Shown: positions 62,219 to 64,000 of the stretch, one piece after another | Numbering within the stretch: position 1 is the first letter of the stretch | Layout: the number at the start of each line of letters is the position of its first letter | Assembly (NCBI RefSeq): GCF_036924715.1 | Contig: NZ_JAZHSB010000001.1 | Coordinates: forward strand, 1,045,001 to 1,109,000 | Length of the DNA stretch: 64,000 nt | Source of the DNA: Bradyrhizobium sp. AZCC 1721 | Lineage (GTDB): Bacteria; Pseudomonadota; Alphaproteobacteria; Rhizobiales; Xanthobacteraceae | Direction: 5' to 3' | Notes under the pieces: model-generated | Told to the model about the DNA's origin: nothing | Database searches by the model: none | What the model saw: the letters and a program-made list of their open reading frames with translations, nothing else | Position numbers and translations under genes: made by a program

Positions 62219-63721
62219 CTATCCCCACATATGATGTAAATGATGTGCCAATTCGGGCATGTCCGAATTGGCTTGGTCCGCCCCCCCGATCTCCACGTCG
62301 GCAGCCGCAAACATCACCGGCTCGCCGCTGATGGCGGGAGCTGCGACTTGTTGCACGTCCGATGTGGCTACCGCGGCCAGCGCCGGCGGCGTTTCGGCGA
62401 CCGGCGTCTCCACGACCGGCGTCCCCAGTACCTCGGCGACCGTCAAGCCGTCTGGATTGTAGGTGCCGCCGGTAACAGGGGTATTGTTGCCGCCGACATC
62501 GGCCGCATTGCCGTGCATCTGGTCCGCGGCAGCGACGACCAGCGTCGCGTTGCCGGTCTGCAATCCCTTGATCATTGCGGCAATCTCGGCGCCGAGGATG
62601 CCGCCCAGGTCCGCGTCGAAATCGGTGACGCTCTTCTCGAATGCCCTGAGATCGCCGATCAGCGCGGCGATCGCCTCGCTGTCTTGGCTTCCCACGATGT
62701 CGACGGCTTGCTTTCCAAGCGAATTGGACCGCGCAATGAAATTGGCCACGAACGCCGTCTGCACATCATTGTCGAGATATTTCGGAGCCGGCGAGGTGTC
62801 ATCCGGAAGCGGCGTAAGGCCGCCGATGCCGTCTTGCGTTGCCATATCAGCCAGATTGGCATCGCTCTGGATGATGTCGATGATGTCGAGGATGTTGTCG
62901 GCGCTGGCCTGTGCCGCATTGGGGCTTATCCCGGGGTCGTTGATGTAGACGAGCTCGAGTTGGAGTTGCTGCACGATCTCATCGGCATGGACGCCAGTCA
63001 GGCCGTCGAACAGCTCCGGGTTGGCGGTCATCAGCGCCTGCATGTCCGATATCACGGCGTTGATATCATCGGTGATCTGCGCCCGGTTACCGTCATTGAC
63101 CCCGCCAAGGATCTGACTGGCCACGTCCTCGAAGATCGCGCCGATCTCCGCGAGATTGTGAGGCGCCGTGGCGGCGGGGGCAGTGGGCAGCGGCGCGGGC
63201 GGCGCCGGATTAGCCAGCACGGGATCGGTACTGACGGCATTGATGACGCTGAGTTGGCTGACGCGAAGCGCTTGTTCTGCGCCGGCGGCGTTGCCGAACG
63301 CGCCTCCCGCGCTCACCGAGGCGTTGGCCGCCGAAATGGCGCTGGTGATGTCGGACAGGATCGCCTGAACATGGCCGAGCGCGGCGCCGGAAAACTGGCC
63401 TGTATTGAGCTCGGCCAGCAGATTGTTCTGCACCGCGGTGAGATCGTTCGTGTGGCTTGCGATGCTGCCGGCTGGTTGGGTGCCGTTGCCGAGTGCGCTT
63501 TGCTGCGGGACATCCACTGGCGCCCGAGCCATGCCGTTGAAGGTTGAGCCGAGGTCGGAAAAATTCGAACCGACAGGCCGTGACGTCGTTTGGCTGGCCG
63601 GCGGCGTTTCATCGGGCGGTGTCGTGGACGGGGAAGCCGGAGCGACTGGCGGGCTGGCGACTTCATCGATCGGAAGATCGAGATCAGCGTCGGGCTGATC
63701 CCCGTGAGCCAAGCGAGCCAT
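62219..63721 (-). CDS. Acidic Ala/Asp-rich protein of unknown function
   Basis: Protein of 500 residues; start at 63721 has AGGGGAC upstream. N-terminal 60 residues are Pro/Thr/Ser-rich and disordered. The rest is helical, rich in Ala, Asp and Asn (LAELNTGQFSGAALGHVQAILSDITSAIS; NAAQASADNILDIIDIIQSDANLADMA). It has no signal peptide and ends HHLHHMWG, a His-rich tail that could bind metal. The composition is like Bradyrhizobium type I-secreted or surface proteins, but RTX repeats are absent. Function unknown. Confidence 0.75.
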   Translation of the reverse strand: MARLAHGDQPDADLDLPIDEVASPPVAPASPSTTPPDETPPASQTTSRPVGSNFSDLGSTFNGMARAPVDVPQQSALGNGTQPAGSIASHTNDLTAVQNNLLAELNTGQFSGAALGHVQAILSDITSAISAANASVSAGGAFGNAAGAEQALRVSQLSVINAVSTDPVLANPAPPAPLPTAPAATAPHNLAEIGAIFEDVASQILGGVNDGNRAQITDDINAVISDMQALMTANPELFDGLTGVHADEIVQQLQLELVYINDPGISPNAAQASADNILDIIDIIQSDANLADMATQDGIGGLTPLPDDTSPAPKYLDNDVQTAFVANFIARSNSLGKQAVDIVGSQDSEAIAALIGDLRAFEKSVTDFDADLGGILGAEIAAMIKGLQTGNATLVVAAADQMHGNAADVGGNNTPVTGGTYNPDGLTVAEVLGTPVVETPVAETPPALAAVATSDVQQVAAPAISGEPVMFAAADVEIGGADQANSDMPELAHHLHHMWG

Positions 63722-64000
63722 TGTTCGTCCCCTGCTGTCCAGTCGAATCCATTGACGCATAGGCGCGGCCATCCGCCAGGGGGCGGGATGTCGCGCATGG
63801 TGAAGGATCATTTAGCTTGATGGCGTCATTCGGCCGACACAGCGACCAATGAGCGCCGAAGCAAGGTGATAGACGGACAAATCCATGACGCACGCCGTGC
63901 GGGAAAATCGGCGAATGAAGCGCGCGCGACAAGGGCATCGCAGCCCTTGTCTGACGCGCCGTGTCTTCGGTGCCGGCATCTTAGCCGGAGGTGTGCACGC
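63722..64000. other. Terminal region of the window, no gene seen
   Basis: About 280 bases at the right end. Short open frames here overlap the promoter side of the acidic protein gene and lack ribosome sites. Confidence 0.4.

Noticed and set aside
62240..63547. A 435-codon plus-strand frame opposite the acidic protein
   Set aside because: Rich in Arg/Gly/Asp with no motif; the minus-strand frame has the better start and continuous helical pattern, though neither has a known domain.

Overview
The window is GC-rich DNA from an alphaproteobacterium, most likely Bradyrhizobium or a close relative (Rhodopseudomonas/Nitrobacteraceae). This rests on the gene families (DUF3775, DUF4167, DUF6496, ECF41 sigma factor, TRAP and Tat-type binding proteins) and on several palindromic intergenic repeats of the kind scattered through Bradyrhizobium genomes. 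Assignments come from reading the sequence and from family knowledge; no database search was run.

Layout. (1) 1-9.6 kb: a small secreted protein, an orphan TRAP solute-binding protein, a leftward block of GntR regulator, PhyH-type dioxygenase and SAF-domain oxidoreductase, a methyltransferase, an ECF41 sigma factor divergent from an AhpD-like partner, and a membrane adenylate cyclase. (2) 9.7-12.6 kb: an IS110-family element beside tandem alpha/beta hydrolases, one frameshifted and one with an altered 3' end. (3) 12.7-22.3 kb: ogt, then a mostly leftward set of catabolic or detoxification enzymes (enoyl-CoA hydratase, two paralogous metallo-beta-lactamase (MBL) hydrolases, GST, FAH-family hydrolase, quinone-reductase-like protein, SDR, GMC oxidoreductase). 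(4) 22.6-26.5 kb: initiator tRNA followed by a stress-flavoured group (basic DUF6496 protein, short DUF4167 protein, tandem universal stress protein, a uracil-DNA-glycosylase-like protein) and an orphan amino-acid binding protein. (5) 26.8-53.3 kb: a complete Wzx/Wzy-type exopolysaccharide locus. A frameshifted secreted glycanase lies at its left edge and a GH10 xylanase inside it. The locus holds glycosyltransferases, flippase, acyltransferases, polymerase, Wzc-like tyrosine kinase, outer-membrane barrel, Wza-like export protein and a PPP phosphatase. A divergent control region separates these from the initiating sugar transferase, mannose-1-phosphate guanylyltransferase, FkbM methyltransferase, UDP-glucose dehydrogenase and UDP-glucuronate epimerase. 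(6) 53.3-62.0 kb: an AraC regulator divergent from a copper amine oxidase, gamma-glutamyltransferase-like protein and rubredoxin-MBL protein. These converge on an iron-sulfur flavoreductase and a cytochrome b561/ethylbenzene-dehydrogenase-like fusion. (7) 62.2-63.7 kb: an acidic 500-residue protein of unknown function.

How the parts work together. In the polysaccharide locus the rightward genes make precursors and start the repeat unit; the leftward genes extend, decorate, flip, polymerise and export it. Many leftward genes overlap by four bases or start with GTG/TTG, which points to coupled translation. The 53-62 kb set looks like an uncharacterised amine oxidation pathway with its own redox chain and is the best candidate for an undescribed system. 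A second clear regulatory signal is the ECF41 intergenic region, where exact or near-exact ECF41-type promoter elements face both ways around one -35 element.
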